Positions 49,736-59,105 are shown, numbered from the stretch's first letter. The stretch: DNA of 64,000 nt from Rhizobium sp. BG4 (GCF_016864575.1 NZ_CP044126.1:620001-684000); one strand, 5' to 3'. Numbers and translations are program-made. The notes: generated by a model not told the origin, from the sequence alone.

Positions 49736-50941
49736 TCAGACGCGCTCGAGCGCCACGGCGATCCCCTGGCCTACGCCGATGCACATGGTCGAGAGCGAAT
49801 AGCGGCCGCCGGTTTCGGCAAGTTCGAGTGCCGCCGTGCCGGTGATACGGGCGCCCGACATGCCGAGCGGATGGCCGAGCGCGATGGCGCCGCCATTGCG
49901 GTTCACACGGCCGTCGTCATCGGCAATCCCGAGCTCGCGCAATACCGCCAGCCCCTGCGAGGCGAAGGCCTCGTTGAGCTCGATGACGTCGAACTGCTCC
50001 TGCTTCATGCCGAGGCGCGCCATCAGCCTGCGCGATGCCGGGACCGGACCGATACCCATGATACGCGGCGGAACACCGCCAGCCGCACCGCCGAGAATGC
50101 GGGCGATCGGCCTGAGACCATGTTTCTTCGCCGCCGCTTCCGAGGCGATGATCAGCGCCGCAGCGCCGTCGTTCACGCCCGATGCGTTGCCGGCGGTGAC
50201 AGTCCCGCCCTCCTTCTTGAAGGGCGTTCCGAGCTTGGCAAGCGCCTCCATCGAGGTCGCGCGCGGATGCTCGTCCCTGTCGACGACGATGGGATCGCCC
50301 TTGCGCTGCGGGATGGTAACGGCAGTGATCTCCTTGCCGAGCCGGCCGCTTGCCTGGGAGGCTGCGGCCTTCGCCTGCGAACGAACGGCGAAGGCGTCCT
50401 GATCCTCACGGCTCACCTTGTAATCCTCGGCGACATTCTCGCCGGTCTCCGGCATGGAATCGACGCCATATTGCTTCTTCATCACCGGATTGACGAAGCG
50501 CCAGCCGATCGTCGTATCGTAGATTTCGGCATTGCGCGAAAAGGCCGTATCGGCCTTCGGCATGACGAAAGGCGCGCGCGACATGCTTTCGACGCCGCCG
50601 GCAATCATCAGCTCCGCCTCGCCCGCGCGGATCGCCCGCGCCGCGGTGATGACGGCGTCCATGCCGGAGCCGCAGAGACGGTTGATCGTGGTGCCGGAGA
50701 CGCCAAGCGGCAGACCGGCGAGCAGCAGGGACATGCGGGCGACGTTGCGATTGTCCTCGCCTGCCTGGTTGGCGCAGCCGAAGACGACGTCATCGACCGC
50801 ATCCCAATCGACGGAAGCGTTCCGCTCCATCAGTGCCTTCAGCGGCACGGCGCCGAGATCGTCGGCGCGGACGGACGAAAGCGAGCCGCCGAAGCGGCCG
50901 ATCGGCGTGCGGATGTAATCGCAGATGAAAGCTTCAGCCAT
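49736..50941 (-). CDS. pcaF: 3-oxoadipyl-CoA thiolase
   Basis: 401-aa thiolase that splits 3-oxoadipyl-CoA to acetyl-CoA and succinyl-CoA, the last step of the protocatechuate branch of the beta-ketoadipate pathway. Catalytic Cys90 lies in INRLCGSGMDAV; NGGAIALGHPLGMSGARI holds the active-site His; STMCIGVGQGIAV holds the second Cys. The start at 50941 (MAEAFICDYIRT) is the family start; the ORF extends further but upstream residues are not thiolase-like. It is the last gene of the pcaIJF operon, 11 bp after pcaJ. Confidence 0.96.
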   Translation of the reverse strand: MAEAFICDYIRTPIGRFGGSLSSVRADDLGAVPLKALMERNASVDWDAVDDVVFGCANQAGEDNRNVARMSLLLAGLPLGVSGTTINRLCGSGMDAVITAARAIRAGEAELMIAGGVESMSRAPFVMPKADTAFSRNAEIYDTTIGWRFVNPVMKKQYGVDSMPETGENVAEDYKVSREDQDAFAVRSQAKAAASQASGRLGKEITAVTIPQRKGDPIVVDRDEHPRATSMEALAKLGTPFKKEGGTVTAGNASGVNDGAAALIIASEAAAKKHGLRPIARILGGAAGGVPPRIMGIGPVPASRRLMARLGMKQEQFDVIELNEAFASQGLAVLRELGIADDDGRVNRNGGAIALGHPLGMSGARITGTAALELAETGGRYSLSTMCIGVGQGIAVALERV

Positions 50942-50952
50942 CGGTGAACTCC

Positions 50953-51642
50953 TTACAGCTCGGGCACGGCGAGATCGGCAACCGGGCCTTCGATATGCAG
51001 TTTTGCGCCGGTCATTGCCTGCAATTCCTCGGCCGTCATGGCGGCAAGCTTCTCGCGCAGCACGAAGCGGCCCTTGACGATGTCGATCACGGCGTGGCTC
51101 GTATAGACGCGAGTGATGCAGCCGACGCCGGTCAGCGGAAAGGTGCATTTCTCGACCAGCTTCGGCTCGCCGTTCTTGGTCACATGCTCGGTGATGACGC
51201 AGACCTGCTTGGCGCCGTGGACAAGGTCCATCGCCCCGCCGACGGCCGGCACTCCCTTCGAGCCGACCCGCCAGTTGGCAAGATCGCCGTTCTCGGACAC
51301 TTGATAGGCGCCGAGGATGGCGATATCCAGATGACCGCCGCGCACCATGGCGAAGCTGTCGTCATGGTGGAAGAAGGCGGCGCCCGGCTTCAGCGTCACT
51401 GCCCGCTTGCCGGCGTTGATCAGATCCCAATCCTCTTCACCGGCGGGCGGCGCCTCGCCGAAATTCAGGATGCCGTTTTCGGTATGAAAGATCGCCTCGC
51501 GCCCCTCGGGTTGGTAGCGAGCGACCATTTCGGGGAAGCCGATGCCGAGGTTCACATAGGCACCGTCAGTAATGTCCTGGGCGGCGCGCCAGGCAATCTG
51601 GGCGTTGGAAAGCTTGATGTCTTCGCGCGTATCGAATGTCAT
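50953..51642 (-). CDS. pcaJ: 3-oxoadipate CoA-transferase, subunit B
   Basis: 229-aa beta subunit that, with PcaI, moves CoA from succinyl-CoA to 3-oxoadipate. The catalytic glutamate sits in HTENGILNFGE near residue 52, and VNLGIGFPEMVARY is the family signature before it. The start at 51642 overlaps pcaI (4 bp, ATGA), so translation is coupled. Confidence 0.96.
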   Translation of the reverse strand: MTFDTREDIKLSNAQIAWRAAQDITDGAYVNLGIGFPEMVARYQPEGREAIFHTENGILNFGEAPPAGEEDWDLINAGKRAVTLKPGAAFFHHDDSFAMVRGGHLDIAILGAYQVSENGDLANWRVGSKGVPAVGGAMDLVHGAKQVCVITEHVTKNGEPKLVEKCTFPLTGVGCITRVYTSHAVIDIVKGRFVLREKLAAMTAEELQAMTGAKLHIEGPVADLAVPEL

Positions 51643-52346
51643 ACGTAGGCCACCCCGGCTCGAATGAGCTCTTCTTCCTGTTGCGGATTGGCGATCTCGA
51701 CGACGCCATCGACGAAGATCCCTGGCGTCACCACCTGTTCCGGATCGATGCCGCCGGCGGGCACCAGCTTCGAGACCTGGGCCACCGTCCTTGCCGCCGC
51801 CATGCACATCAGCGGGTTAAAGTTGCGGCCAGCCTTGTTGTAGGTGAGGTTGCCATGAGTATCGCCGAGCTGCGCCTTGACGATCGCGAAATCGGCCTTC
51901 AGCCAGCGCTCCTGCACATATTGCCTGCCATCGAACTCGGCGACCGGCTTGCCCTCGGCAAGCTCGGTTCCGTAGGTCGTCGGCGTATAGAAGGCCGGGA
52001 TCCCGGCGCCGCCAGCGCGGATGCGCTCGGCAAGCGTGCCCTGCGGCACCAGCTCGAGCTCGATCTCGCCCGCCAGATACTTGTCGGTGAAAGCCCGCGG
52101 ATCGGACGAGCGCGGGAAGGAGCAGATCATCTTCCTGACCATCCCGGCATCGATCATCGCCGCAATACCGATCCGGCCGTTGCCGGCATTGTTGTTGATG
52201 ACGGTAAGGTTCTTCGGCCCCTTGTCGATCAGCGCATGAATGAGCTCGATCGGAGCACCCGATCCGCCGAACCCGCCAATCATCACGACGGCGCCATCAC
52301 CAATATCGGATACGGCGTCGGCCGCGCTCCGGATCGTCTTGTCCAT
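51639..52346 (-). CDS. pcaI: 3-oxoadipate CoA-transferase, subunit A
   Basis: 235-aa alpha subunit of the CoA-transferase. GGFGGSGAPIELIHAL near 25-40 and NNAGNGRIGIAAMIDAGM mark family I CoA-transferase A chains. First gene of the pcaIJF operon, divergent from pcaR, with a PcaR box in between. The start at 52346 has a GAGGAGATATCC-like ribosome site. Confidence 0.95.
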   Translation of the reverse strand: MDKTIRSAADAVSDIGDGAVVMIGGFGGSGAPIELIHALIDKGPKNLTVINNNAGNGRIGIAAMIDAGMVRKMICSFPRSSDPRAFTDKYLAGEIELELVPQGTLAERIRAGGAGIPAFYTPTTYGTELAEGKPVAEFDGRQYVQERWLKADFAIVKAQLGDTHGNLTYNKAGRNFNPLMCMAAARTVAQVSKLVPAGGIDPEQVVTPGIFVDGVVEIANPQQEEELIRAGVAYV

Positions 52347-52452
52347 GCCGGATATCTCCTCGCCTGGTATCGCGGGGATCTCCCGCCTCAGGCGGAATGG
52401 ATAAGTCCGCAACGGCGGGGCAGGCAAGCAAATTGTGCGTTATTTGACATTT

Positions 52453-52467
52453 GTTCGCATATCGCAC
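52453..52467. promoter_or_regulatory. PcaR-type operator
   Basis: GTTCGCATATCGCAC is close to the PcaR site known from Pseudomonas (GTTCGATAATCGCAC form). It lies between the divergent pcaI and pcaR promoters, so PcaR likely activates pcaIJF and controls itself. Confidence 0.8.
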
Positions 52468-52499
52468 ATCGTATTCTTTGAGAACAAACGAGGTATGGC

Positions 52500-53255
52500 A
52501 TGCGCGAAACGGACTTCGTCAGCGGGTTTGCGAGGGGGCTGAAGGTCATTGAGGCCTTTGGCGAGATGCATCAGCGTCTCTCGATTACCGATGCTGCCAA
52601 GCTGACCGGGCTCGACCGTGCAACGGTGCGGCGGTCGCTGCTGACGCTTTCGGAGCTTGGCTATGCCGATTACGACGGCAAGTTCTTTACGCTGACGCCG
52701 AAGGTGCTGCGGCTGGGGCATGCGTATCTCTCGGCCACGCCGCTGCCCGCCATCCTGCAGCCGCATCTCGATCTGCTGTCGGAAAAGGCAGGGCAGAGCG
52801 CCTCCGCCTCCGTGCTCGACGGCACTGAAATCCTCTATATCGCCCGGGCCTCGCAGAGGCGGGTGATGTCGATCAACCTGACACCGGGAAGCCGCCTTCC
52901 CGCCTATTGCGCTTCGATGGGCCGGGTTCTGCTGGCTGCACTCCCCGAAGCCGAGGCGCGCGCCATTCTTGCCCGCAGCGATCTCAAGGCCAACACGCCG
53001 CGCACGCTCACCGACCCGGGGAAACTGATCGCCGAATTCCAGCGCGTCCGCGCCCAGGGCTATGCGGTCATCGATCAGGAACTCGAACTCGGCCTCTGCT
53101 CCATCGCGATCCCCGTCAAGAACGACCGCGGCCAGTTGATCTGCGCGCTGAATATCGGCGCCCCGGCGGCGCATGCTTCGGCTGACGAAATGGTGACGCG
53201 CTATCTGCCGCTGATGAAGGAAACGCAGGCCGCGCTCCGCCTCGTTCTGCGCTGA
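52500..53255 (+). CDS. pcaR: IclR-family regulator PcaR
   Basis: 251 aa. The N-terminal winged helix (RLSITDAAKLTGLDRATVRRSLLTLSELGY, about 27-56) and IclR effector domain (SASVLDGTEILYIARA, PAYCASMGRVLLAAL, GYAVIDQELELGLCSIAIPV) match the Pca/Pob-type IclR proteins, which sense 3-oxoadipate or similar inducers. It is divergent from pcaIJF. It ends one base before the convergent pobR. Confidence 0.94.
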   Translation: MRETDFVSGFARGLKVIEAFGEMHQRLSITDAAKLTGLDRATVRRSLLTLSELGYADYDGKFFTLTPKVLRLGHAYLSATPLPAILQPHLDLLSEKAGQSASASVLDGTEILYIARASQRRVMSINLTPGSRLPAYCASMGRVLLAALPEAEARAILARSDLKANTPRTLTDPGKLIAEFQRVRAQGYAVIDQELELGLCSIAIPVKNDRGQLICALNIGAPAAHASADEMVTRYLPLMKETQAALRLVLR

Positions 53256-54137
53256 TCACATCCCGAGCTTCGCCCGCTCCGCCAGCCGCCAGGCGCGCGG
53301 TGTCTGGCCCGTCTGCTTCACGAAAAAGCGGGAGAAATAAGCGGGATCGGCGAAGCCGAGGCGATAGCTGATTTCCTGGGCGCTGCCGAGGGTGAAGACC
53401 AGTTCGCGCTTGGCTTCGTCGGCAAGCCGCTGGGCGATCATCTCGTGCGTGCCGAGGCCGGTCGCCGCCTTGACGATGCGGTTGAGATGGGTCGCGGAGA
53501 TGCCGAGTTCGGCGGCGTAGAAGGCGGCCGGTTTGTGGGTGCGCAGATGCTGCTGGATCAGTCCGTTCAGCCGCTCCATGCGCCGGCCGTTCTCGTCGGA
53601 GCTCTCACCCGCAGCGCTTCCGGAAAGCCGCGTCGTCAGCTGCAGGGCAATCGTCACATAGGCTTCGAGCAGATCGGTGCGACCGCTGCTGCGAGCGGCG
53701 AACTCCGCGCCGAGGCGCAACAGGGTCTGCCCGGCATAGGCGGCGTCGGGATTATTCCTGTCGAGCACGGTCAGACGCGGGTGGGCGAGCCATTCGCCAA
53801 GTGGGCTGCGGCCGCCCGGCAGCGCCTTCAGATGCGAGGCAAGCACGGTGATGACGAAGCCATCGATATCCCTGGAAAACCGGAAACCGTGGTTGAGACC
53901 GGGCGGCACGGTGATCACGGTATTGGGCACGATCTGGTGGCGCTCAGCGCCGAAGATCGCATCGCCCGATCCGGCGCTGATGTACAAGATCTGGAAAAAG
54001 CTCTCGTGGCGGTGCAGCTTGATTTCCCAGTGATGCAGGCTGCTGCGCGATGGAATTGTTTCGCAATGCAGCCAGAAATCCAGCTTCTCTCCGGCATTCT
54101 CGCCATAGAGCTCATAAGTCGGGACGAATTTCGCCAT
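53256..54137 (-). CDS. pobR: AraC-family regulator, PobR-like
   Basis: 293 aa. An N-terminal cupin-like sensory domain (LHRHESFFQILYISAGSG, VITVPPGLNHGF) and a C-terminal AraC double helix-turn-helix (FYAAELGISATHLNRIVKAATG and LGFADPAYFSRFFVKQTGQTP). It is divergent from pobA with a 108-bp gap, the rhizobial/Agrobacterium layout in which PobR activates pobA in response to 4-hydroxybenzoate. This AraC-type PobR is unrelated to the IclR-type PobR of Acinetobacter. Confidence 0.92.
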   Translation of the reverse strand: MAKFVPTYELYGENAGEKLDFWLHCETIPSRSSLHHWEIKLHRHESFFQILYISAGSGDAIFGAERHQIVPNTVITVPPGLNHGFRFSRDIDGFVITVLASHLKALPGGRSPLGEWLAHPRLTVLDRNNPDAAYAGQTLLRLGAEFAARSSGRTDLLEAYVTIALQLTTRLSGSAAGESSDENGRRMERLNGLIQQHLRTHKPAAFYAAELGISATHLNRIVKAATGLGTHEMIAQRLADEAKRELVFTLGSAQEISYRLGFADPAYFSRFFVKQTGQTPRAWRLAERAKLGM

Positions 54138-54245
54138 TCCGGACGCCTCCTCGCATGTTCGATTAGTGCAATTTCTGGCGTGAAATGTCCATTGCTGCAG
54201 ACCTCCCCTCCGCAGAATTGCGCCAAGAGGACGCCAGGAGGAACC

Positions 54246-55418
54246 ATGCGCACCAAAGTCGCCATCATCGGCTCAGGCCCGTCGGGCCTGTTGCTCGGCC
54301 AGTTGCTGACGGAAGCCGGGATCGACAACGTCATCCTCGATCGCGTCGGCAAGGATTACATTCTCGGCCGCGTGCGCGCCGGTGTGCTGGAAGAAGGCAC
54401 GGTCGGCCTGATGGATCAGGCGAAGTCAGGCGCGCGCATGCATGCCGAGGGGCTGCCGCATGACGGCTTTTCGCTCGCGTTCGACGGCCGCGATCACCGC
54501 ATCGATCTACACGGCCTCACCGGCGGCAAGCGGGTCATGGTCTATGGCCAGACCGAGCTGACACGCGACCTGATGGAGCATCGCGAAGCAAGTGGTGCAG
54601 CGACGATCTATGACGCGGCCAATGTCACTCCGCATGATTTCGATGGTGAAACGCCCTACCTGACATACGAGAAGGATGGCATCACCCATCGCATCGATTG
54701 CGATTTCATCGCTGGCTGCGACGGCTTTCATGGCGCCAGCCGCAAGGCGGTGCCTGCATCGGCGATCCGCACCTTCGAGAAGGTCTATCCCTTCGGTTGG
54801 CTCGGCATTCTCGCCGATGTCGCCCCCGTCAGCCACGAGCTGATCTATGCCAATCATCCGCGCGGCTTCGCGCTCTGTTCGATGCGCTCGGAAAGCCGCA
54901 GCCGCTATTACATCCAGTGTCCGCTCGACGAAAAGATCGAGGACTGGAGCGACGAGCGCTTCTGGGACGAGCTGCGCCGCCGCCTGCCCGCCCATCACGC
55001 CGAGGCGCTGCAGACCGCGCCGTCCTTCGAAAAATCGATCGCGCCGCTGCGCTCTTTCGTCGCCGAGCCGATGCGGTTCGGACGCCTGTTCCTGGTCGGC
55101 GATGCCGCCCATATCGTGCCGCCGACGGGCGCGAAGGGGCTGAACCTTGCGGCGAGCGATGTGCATTACCTGTTCGGCGGCCTCGCGGAATATTATGACG
55201 AACGCTCCGGCGCCGGGATCGATGCCTATTCCGGCCGGGCTCTATCGCGGGTCTGGAAGGCCGTCCGCTTTTCCTGGTGGATGACGACTATGCTGCACCG
55301 CTTCCCGGATACCGGCGATTTCGGCCAGAAGATCCAGGAGGCCGAGCTCGATTATCTCACCCATTCGACCGCTGCCGCTACGGCGCTCGCCGAAAACTAT
55401 GTGGGCCTCCCCTACTAG
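54246..55418 (+). CDS. pobA: 4-hydroxybenzoate 3-monooxygenase
   Basis: 390-aa flavin monooxygenase that hydroxylates 4-hydroxybenzoate to protocatechuate with NADPH and O2. FAD motif GSGPSGLLLGQ at residues 9-19, the conserved CDGFHG near 158, and the FAD-ribose motif LFLVGDAAHIVPPTGAKGLNLA near 280-300. Length equals the Pseudomonas enzyme. The product feeds the protocatechuate branch ending in PcaIJF. The ring-cleavage genes are outside the window, probably beyond the pcaQ-like gene at the right end. Confidence 0.97.
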   Translation: MRTKVAIIGSGPSGLLLGQLLTEAGIDNVILDRVGKDYILGRVRAGVLEEGTVGLMDQAKSGARMHAEGLPHDGFSLAFDGRDHRIDLHGLTGGKRVMVYGQTELTRDLMEHREASGAATIYDAANVTPHDFDGETPYLTYEKDGITHRIDCDFIAGCDGFHGASRKAVPASAIRTFEKVYPFGWLGILADVAPVSHELIYANHPRGFALCSMRSESRSRYYIQCPLDEKIEDWSDERFWDELRRRLPAHHAEALQTAPSFEKSIAPLRSFVAEPMRFGRLFLVGDAAHIVPPTGAKGLNLAASDVHYLFGGLAEYYDERSGAGIDAYSGRALSRVWKAVRFSWWMTTMLHRFPDTGDFGQKIQEAELDYLTHSTAAATALAENYVGLPY

Positions 55419-55594
55419 CCTGATGCCTTCCGCAATCCACGGAAGGCCGCTTGGAAGCGGCGGCGTCTCATGCGTTCCCGCCGCCGCTTCACCGCAACAG
55501 GCAACGCGCCGATGAATATGCTCGACAACTGAAATACGATGTCCGATCCTGTAGCCGTTGGGCTTTGGACACCGGTCAGCGAGCGGGGCAGATC

Positions 55595-57055
55595 GTGGAG
55601 ACGCGGGAACAGGAAATTTCGACGGCGCGCAAGAACGCCTATCTGGTCGGTCTGGTGACGCTGATCATGCTGGCCGGCCTGCCGCTTGCGGCCTGGCTCG
55701 ATGTCAGCACCCTGTCGCGCGATGCCGTCCATCGTCAGGCGCAGGACATGAGCTCGCTGATCACCAGCATCCGGTCCTACTATGCCACCAATGTCGTCGG
55801 CCGGATTCTGGCAGCCCACACGGCCGGACAGGAAGAGCGAACCGCCGTATCGCACAACTATGCGAATATTCCGGGCGCCGTGCCGATCCCGGCGACGCTG
55901 TCGCTGGAGCTCGGCGATGTCATCAAGGAACAGCAGGCGAATATCACCTATCGCTTCGTCTCCGACCTTCCCTTCAAGAACCGGGCGTCGCACGATCTCG
56001 ACAAGTTCGAGAGCGATGCGCTGACCGCCCTCAGGAGCAATCCGAAACAGACGCTGACGGAAAACAAGCGCTCCGGCTTCACCAATGTCTTCCGGCTGGT
56101 GACGCCGGTGCTGATGGGGCCGCCTTGTGTGGCCTGCCACAACACGCACCCTGAAAGCCCGAAGACCGACTGGAAGGTCGGCGATGTCCGCGGCATTCAG
56201 GAGGTGATCATCCGCCAGCCCTTTGCGGCCAACATCTTCGCCTTCAAGTATCTGCTTGCCTATTTCATCTGCGTCGCGGTGCTCGGCGCCTCCTTCATCG
56301 TCATGCAGCGCCGCCAGGCTTCGCTGCTCCATGCTTTCAACCACGACCTCGAATCCACCAATGAGTTCCTCGCCAGCATCTCGTTGAAGATCTCGCGCTA
56401 TCTCTCGCCGCAGATCTACAAGAGCATTTTCAGCGGCCAGCGCGACGTCGTCATCCAGACCGAGCGCAAACGGCTGACGATCTTCTTCTCCGATATCAAG
56501 GACTTTACCGCCACGACCGAGCGGCTGCAGCCGGAAGCGCTGACGGAGATGCTGAACGAGTATCTGACGGAAATGTCGAAGATCGCGCTGAAACATGGCG
56601 GCACGGTCGACAAGTTCATCGGCGACGCGATCCTCGTCTTCTTCGGCGATCCCGAGACCAAGGGCGCGGTGGAGGATGCCAAGGCCTGCCTGCGCATGGC
56701 GGTCGACATGCAGCAGCGCCTCGGCGAACTGAAGGCGAAATGGCGCCGTGATGGCACGGCCGAGCCCTTTATCGTGCGCATGGGCATCAATAGCGGCTAC
56801 TGCAATGTCGGCAATTTCGGCAGCACCGACCGTATGGACTATACGATCATCGGCGCCGAGGCCAATCTAGCGGCGCGGCTGCAATCGATCGCCGAAGGCG
56901 GCAAGATCGTCATGAGCTATGAAACCTATGCACTGGTCGAGGACATCGTCGAGGCGGTGCCGCTGACGCCGATCACCATGAAGGGTATTCAGCGCGATAT
57001 CGTGCCCTACGAGGTGCAGGCCTGCTTGTCGGCGGCGACGGCCATACGCGGGTGA
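55595..57055 (+). CDS. c-heme-sensing class III adenylate/guanylate cyclase
   Basis: 486 aa from the GTG at 55595 (GGGG six bases upstream); the frame is open to 55451 but the earlier residues look non-coding. Order: TM1 about 15-32, a periplasmic Tll0287-like/DUF3365 domain about 40-215 with a covalent heme motif C178-VA-C181-H182, TM2 about 217-237, then a class III cyclase domain with FFSDIKDFT (metal Asp near 300), KFIGDAILVFFG (metal Asp near 344) and GINSGYCNVGNFG. The DUF3365 domain binds c-type heme, so redox state, NO or O2 in the periplasm probably controls cAMP (or cGMP) synthesis. A coupled 44-aa ORF overlaps its stop. Lysine/aspartate substrate-selectivity residues were not resolved, so the product is not certain. 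Confidence 0.9.
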   Translation: METREQEISTARKNAYLVGLVTLIMLAGLPLAAWLDVSTLSRDAVHRQAQDMSSLITSIRSYYATNVVGRILAAHTAGQEERTAVSHNYANIPGAVPIPATLSLELGDVIKEQQANITYRFVSDLPFKNRASHDLDKFESDALTALRSNPKQTLTENKRSGFTNVFRLVTPVLMGPPCVACHNTHPESPKTDWKVGDVRGIQEVIIRQPFAANIFAFKYLLAYFICVAVLGASFIVMQRRQASLLHAFNHDLESTNEFLASISLKISRYLSPQIYKSIFSGQRDVVIQTERKRLTIFFSDIKDFTATTERLQPEALTEMLNEYLTEMSKIALKHGGTVDKFIGDAILVFFGDPETKGAVEDAKACLRMAVDMQQRLGELKAKWRRDGTAEPFIVRMGINSGYCNVGNFGSTDRMDYTIIGAEANLAARLQSIAEGGKIVMSYETYALVEDIVEAVPLTPITMKGIQRDIVPYEVQACLSAATAIRG

Positions 57056-57189
57056 TGAGCGAGCATTTTGCTGGTCTCGACCTGCATCTCAACATGTCGC
57101 AGCTGGAACCGGCCGAAAGGAACAAGGTCAAGGCGGCGCTGATGGAGGCATTGGCCGCGGTGGAAACGCCTGCCGAGAAACCAGCCTAG
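57055..57189 (+). CDS. 44-aa ORF coupled to the cyclase
   Basis: Begins inside the cyclase stop codon (TGATG at 57053-57057) and encodes a soluble helical peptide (GLDLHLNMSQLEPAERNKVKAALMEALAAVE) that ends at 57189. Overlap with the convergent dehydrogenase stop is 4 bp. Coupling and coding-like composition support a real small gene, perhaps a cyclase partner. No family recognised. Confidence 0.45.
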   Translation: MSEHFAGLDLHLNMSQLEPAERNKVKAALMEALAAVETPAEKPA

Positions 57190-58061
57190 GATTTCGGCGC
57201 ACGGGCAGCGATCGCCTGGATGACAGCGGCCATATCGAGGGTGCCGAGGCCCATCTCCACGGCTTCCGCATAGAGATCGCCGCAGACGTCGAGCAGCGGC
57301 ACCGGCGTGCGGCTCGCGCGGGCGGCATCGACGACCAGCCGGTTGTTTTTCAGCACGTCGGCGATCGCCGCCTGCGGCGCGAAATCCTGATCGGCGAGCT
57401 TGCCGGTCTTGATCCTCGATATGCCGCTCGCCATCTGGCCGCCATCGGCGATCCGCTTGAAGAGCTGCATGTCGAGCCCCTGGCTGGCGGCGAAATTGGC
57501 GGCTTCCGCCAGTCCCGTCACCGTCGAGATCAGGAAGATGTTGACGGCGAGCTTCATCAGCAGCGCATTCGGCACCGGACCGCAGGCGATCACATCGCGG
57601 CACATCGGCGAGAGCAGCGGCCGGATGCGCTCGACGGCATCATTCTCCCCGGCAAGCATCGCAACGAGTTCGCCGGCCTCGGCTGGCATGCGCGATCCGG
57701 AGACTGGCGCCTCGACGTAGAATCCGCCCGCGGCGAGGATATCGCTTTCCAGAGCCTTGGAAAATTCAGGCGCGGTCGTGCCCATATGGATCAGCGTGCG
57801 GCCACGCACACGTTTGGCAAAGAGAGCGGAGCCGCGGCCGAGCACGTCGTCGATCGCCGCCTGCGTCGCCAGCATCAGGATGATCGCATCGGCCTGGGTG
57901 AAGACCTCGCCGGCGCTCGCGGCAACCTCAGCCCCCGCCGCACGTAGCGGCTCGGCCTTGTCCGCCGAGCGGTTCCAGACGGTGAGCGGCTGGCCCGAAC
58001 GCAGCAGATTGAGTGCCATCGGCGTTCCCATGATCCCGAGCCCGATGAACCCTATCCGCAT
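57186..58061 (-). CDS. NAD(P)-dependent beta-hydroxyacid dehydrogenase
   Basis: 291 aa, 3-hydroxyisobutyrate dehydrogenase family. The cofactor site GFIGLGIMGTPMALNLLRSG starts at residue 4, the substrate loop VEAPVSGSR follows near 116, and the catalytic lysine is in NALLMKLAVNIFL near 167. Related enzymes oxidise 3-hydroxyisobutyrate, tartronate semialdehyde or 2-hydroxy-3-oxopropionate; the exact substrate is unknown. It lies convergent with the cyclase unit. Confidence 0.92.
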   Translation of the reverse strand: MRIGFIGLGIMGTPMALNLLRSGQPLTVWNRSADKAEPLRAAGAEVAASAGEVFTQADAIILMLATQAAIDDVLGRGSALFAKRVRGRTLIHMGTTAPEFSKALESDILAAGGFYVEAPVSGSRMPAEAGELVAMLAGENDAVERIRPLLSPMCRDVIACGPVPNALLMKLAVNIFLISTVTGLAEAANFAASQGLDMQLFKRIADGGQMASGISRIKTGKLADQDFAPQAAIADVLKNNRLVVDAARASRTPVPLLDVCGDLYAEAVEMGLGTLDMAAVIQAIAARAPKS

Positions 58062-58292
58062 GGCTTGTCCTCCCATTCGAGAGGACTATGCGCGGGTGCG
58101 GGCCTGGCTGTCTTGAACGTTAGTGCCGGGTCGACGAAGGCTGGCGAAAATAAAGACGTGTAGCGTCATTGAAATCACAACTTTAGACCACAATTCAGCG
58201 GTAAAAAATACAGCAACCAGTTGTTTAGGACCGGTGCGCATAATACTCATCATCATTACATAGCCCTTGCGGTGCTTCGTTAGACAGTGGCC

Positions 58293-58739
58293 ATGACAGT
58301 CGTTTTCAAGCGGATCAATAAAGATCAGGCGCTTCTCGGCGCCGCCATCATCGTCGAAGCCTATAGCGCCGAACCCTGGCACGAACATTGGTCGATCGAG
58401 CGGGCGACTGCCCGCATGGTCGAGCTGTCGACGACGCCGGGCTGGATGGGCGTCGGCGCGCTGGATGGCGACGATCTGCACGGCTTCGCCATCGGCTATC
58501 CGCACACGGCGGCCACCGGCTGCATGCTCTACATTCCCGAAATCGCCGTCATGCCCGCTCACCAGGGCAAGGGCATCGGCACCACGCTGTTGAAGCTTCT
58601 CGAACAGGAAGCCTTGGCCAGCGGCTTCTCCAGCACCTGGCTCTTGTCACAGAACGAGGGCGTCGCCGCGGACTATTACCGGTCCGCGAGCTACAAGCAG
58701 TCTCCCAATCACCGCATCTACTCGAAGCCGCTGAAGTAG
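58293..58739 (+). CDS. GNAT-family N-acetyltransferase
   Basis: 148 aa. The acetyl-CoA motif VMPAHQGKGIGTTLLKLLEQEA (Q/RxxGxG/A near 86-92) and the following LLSQNEGVAADYYRSASYKQ complete a standard GNAT fold. The ATG at 58293 is used; a GTG six bases earlier is an alternative. The ribosome site is weak. No neighbours suggest a substrate. Confidence 0.88.
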   Translation: MTVVFKRINKDQALLGAAIIVEAYSAEPWHEHWSIERATARMVELSTTPGWMGVGALDGDDLHGFAIGYPHTAATGCMLYIPEIAVMPAHQGKGIGTTLLKLLEQEALASGFSSTWLLSQNEGVAADYYRSASYKQSPNHRIYSKPLK

Positions 58740-58858
58740 GCGCGTTTCCGCGCAGCAGACCTGATCTGGCGTCAGCGGCCGCTATCTGGGCGCACGAAAG
58801 CCGCGGGCAACCCGATCATCGCCCGCGCTTCAAGATCCCAGAATTCAATCAGTCGATA

Positions 58859-59077
58859 TCAGCCGTCGTAATGGCCGGCAGCAACGGAATCGGCGGATTT
58901 CACGGCGACTGCCAGATTGACGCCCTTGGTAATGACGCTGCCCCGCGCCGCAAGTGCCGCCGCCTCCGCCAGCGCGCCCGCCTTCGGTACGCTGAGCGGC
59001 GTCACCGTCCCGCGGCCGAGATCCGCCACCCAAAGCCCTTTTTCACCTTCAACACTGATCACAACAACCTTAGTCAT
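58859..59077 (-). CDS. Hypothetical small protein (72 aa)
   Basis: 72 aa with an AGAGGGAA ribosome site. Beta-strand-like N-terminus (VVVISVEGEKGLWVADLGRGTVTPL), then a short helical alanine-rich region. No family recognised. It follows the SARP/TPR gene by 28 bp on the same strand, so they may be one operon. Confidence 0.55.
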   Translation of the reverse strand: MTKVVVISVEGEKGLWVADLGRGTVTPLSVPKAGALAEAAALAARGSVITKGVNLAVAVKSADSVAAGHYDG

Positions 59078-59105
59078 GCTGCAATTCCCTCTTCCAGAGT
59101 TGATG

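Noticed and set aside
58080..58292. AT-richer gap between the dehydrogenase and GNAT genes as a possible insertion or att site
   Set aside because: No inverted or direct repeats, integrase or transposase nearby; it reads as a normal divergent promoter region.
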